From Elusimicrobiota bacterium (lineage in GTDB: Bacteria; Elusimicrobiota; UBA8919), in the NCBI GenBank assembly GCA_003452965.1, contig DMMW01000065.1, forward strand, positions 17,551 to 30,979: DNA of 13,429 bases. The letters run 5' to 3'. Of this stretch, positions 12,735 through 13,429 are shown in pieces; positions within the stretch are counted from its first letter, which is position 1; each line of letters begins with the position of its first letter. The notes beneath the pieces are model-generated. The model was given only the letters and a program-made list of their open reading frames with translations, was not told where the DNA came from and made no database searches. Made by a program: the position numbers and the translations under genes.

Positions 12735-13109
12735 ATGGAAAGGAAAAAAATTTTAGTTGCTGATGATGACCCAAATATTCTTAAACTAATAAAAATTAAT
12801 TTATCAGCAAAAAATTACGAGATCATTTGTTGTAACAATGGGGAATCTGCACTTGAAGAAATCAAAAAAGAAAAACCAGATTTACTTATTCTTGATGTTA
12901 TGATGCCTAAAATAGATGGTTATACATTAGATTTAGAACTTAAAGATGAAGAAGATACTGCTAAAATCCCAATAATTGTAATTACCGGATGTAGTGACAC
13001 AAAACAGTTATTTGATAAGACCAAATCAGCTAAATTTATTACTTGGATTAAAAAACCATTTGATATTAAAGATTTGGTTGATTGTGTGAATAAATATTTT
13101 AAAAAATAA
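12735..13109 (+). CDS. Single-domain response regulator
   Basis: The 124-aa receiver has Asp10/Asp11, acceptor Asp54 (LILDVMMPKIDG), switch Thr84 (VITGCSD) and Lys107 (KKPFD). ATG 12735 is chosen because AAAGGAGG lies 9 bases upstream. The frame could also start at TTG 12714, but that would put the ribosome binding site inside the gene. The stretch TKQLFDKTK marks it as the closest relative of the degenerate receiver at 6270-6644, of which it may be the active counterpart. It follows the previous receiver by 24 bases in the kinase operon. Confidence 0.9.
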   Translation: MERKKILVADDDPNILKLIKINLSAKNYEIICCNNGESALEEIKKEKPDLLILDVMMPKIDGYTLDLELKDEEDTAKIPIIVITGCSDTKQLFDKTKSAKFITWIKKPFDIKDLVDCVNKYFKK

Positions 13110-13154
13110 ATTAAGCATAATTCAATGACTTAAAAATGTAAAAAAGGAGGGTAG

Positions 13155-13429
13155 ATGAAAAAGATTGGTTTTTTGTTGGTTTTGCTAGTTGGACTGGTTG
13201 TAAGTGGATGTGGCGATAGGGTAAAGCAGTCTGCGGTTTTTGCGATTACTCAGGCAAAAGCGGATATTTCTATGGCAAGAAATGACAGTAATGTTAAGAA
13301 AACAAAGATTTCGTTGATAAAAGCGGAATCGTTAATCAATGAAGCGGATGCGATATTTAACAGCAAAGATTATTCTAAAGCAAAATCTCTTGCTGAAGAA
13401 GCTTCTAATTGTATATTCCGTTCAAAGTA
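13155..13429 (+). CDS. Lipoprotein, cut by the window end
   Basis: The first 91 codons of a gene run off the right edge. A type II signal peptide (MKKIGFLLVLLVGLVVSGC) ends in a lipobox with Cys19 as the lipidated residue, so the mature protein is anchored in a membrane. The rest is Ala-, Lys- and Ser-rich and helical, with heptad-like repeats (ITQAKADISMAR, KAESLINEADAIF, YSKAKSLAEEAS). This recalls DUF4398-type or other short helical-repeat envelope lipoproteins. GGAGGG lies 4 bases before the ATG. It is 45 bases after the last receiver gene, with no terminator seen, so it may belong to the same operon. Confidence 0.8.
   Translation, partial: MKKIGFLLVLLVGLVVSGCGDRVKQSAVFAITQAKADISMARNDSNVKKTKISLIKAESLINEADAIFNSKDYSKAKSLAEEASNCIFRSK

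Overview
This AT-rich window (about two thirds A+T by eye) looks like a Gram-negative bacterium: it encodes an outer-membrane beta-barrel-like protein with a signal peptide, a lipoprotein and a LytM-type peptidase. Short GC-rich palindromic repeats, free-standing receiver proteins and a group I intron in a tRNA would suit a poorly sampled, probably uncultivated lineage. I cannot assign a phylum from the sequence alone.

Layout. Bases 1-390 hold a palindromic repeat and a promoter-like site followed by a strongly foldable segment. Bases 391-690 are a tRNA-Asn(GUU) gene split inside the anticodon by a 228-nt group I intron, followed by more palindromes and a terminator. Next come a histidine-rich lipid desaturase of the Kua/TMEM189/CarF type (1045-1770), a dodecin (1848-2039), a beta-barrel-like outer-membrane protein (2116-2850) and a pyrimidine-dimer glycosylase/endonuclease V homologue (2887-3267). 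The last runs into a decayed patch holding a transposase fragment and a GIY-YIG nuclease fragment.

From 3588 to the end lies a two-component signalling island: two similar membrane histidine kinases and eight receiver domains in seven proteins. Only one of these (5453-6142, minus strand) has a DNA-binding domain. One receiver (6270-6644) has lost the acidic pair and the switch Thr, so it is probably a pseudo-receiver. One is a tandem double receiver (7554-8312) and one has a small extra C-terminal domain (10280-10894). An M23 peptidase (6648-7502) and a lipoprotein cut by the window end (13155 onward) suggest the output concerns the cell envelope; that is inference. Between the divergent genes at 6143-6269 are three ATTTGCAT repeats spaced 11 and 23 bp apart, next to two good -10 boxes. 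This layout resembles a Pho box and would suit autoregulation by the OmpR/PhoB-type regulator.

The island is interrupted by an apparently intact IS110-family transposase on the minus strand (8498-9727). It has a roughly 500-bp structured upstream region that may encode a bridge RNA. A hairpin encloses the ribosome binding site of the transposase and includes its start codon.
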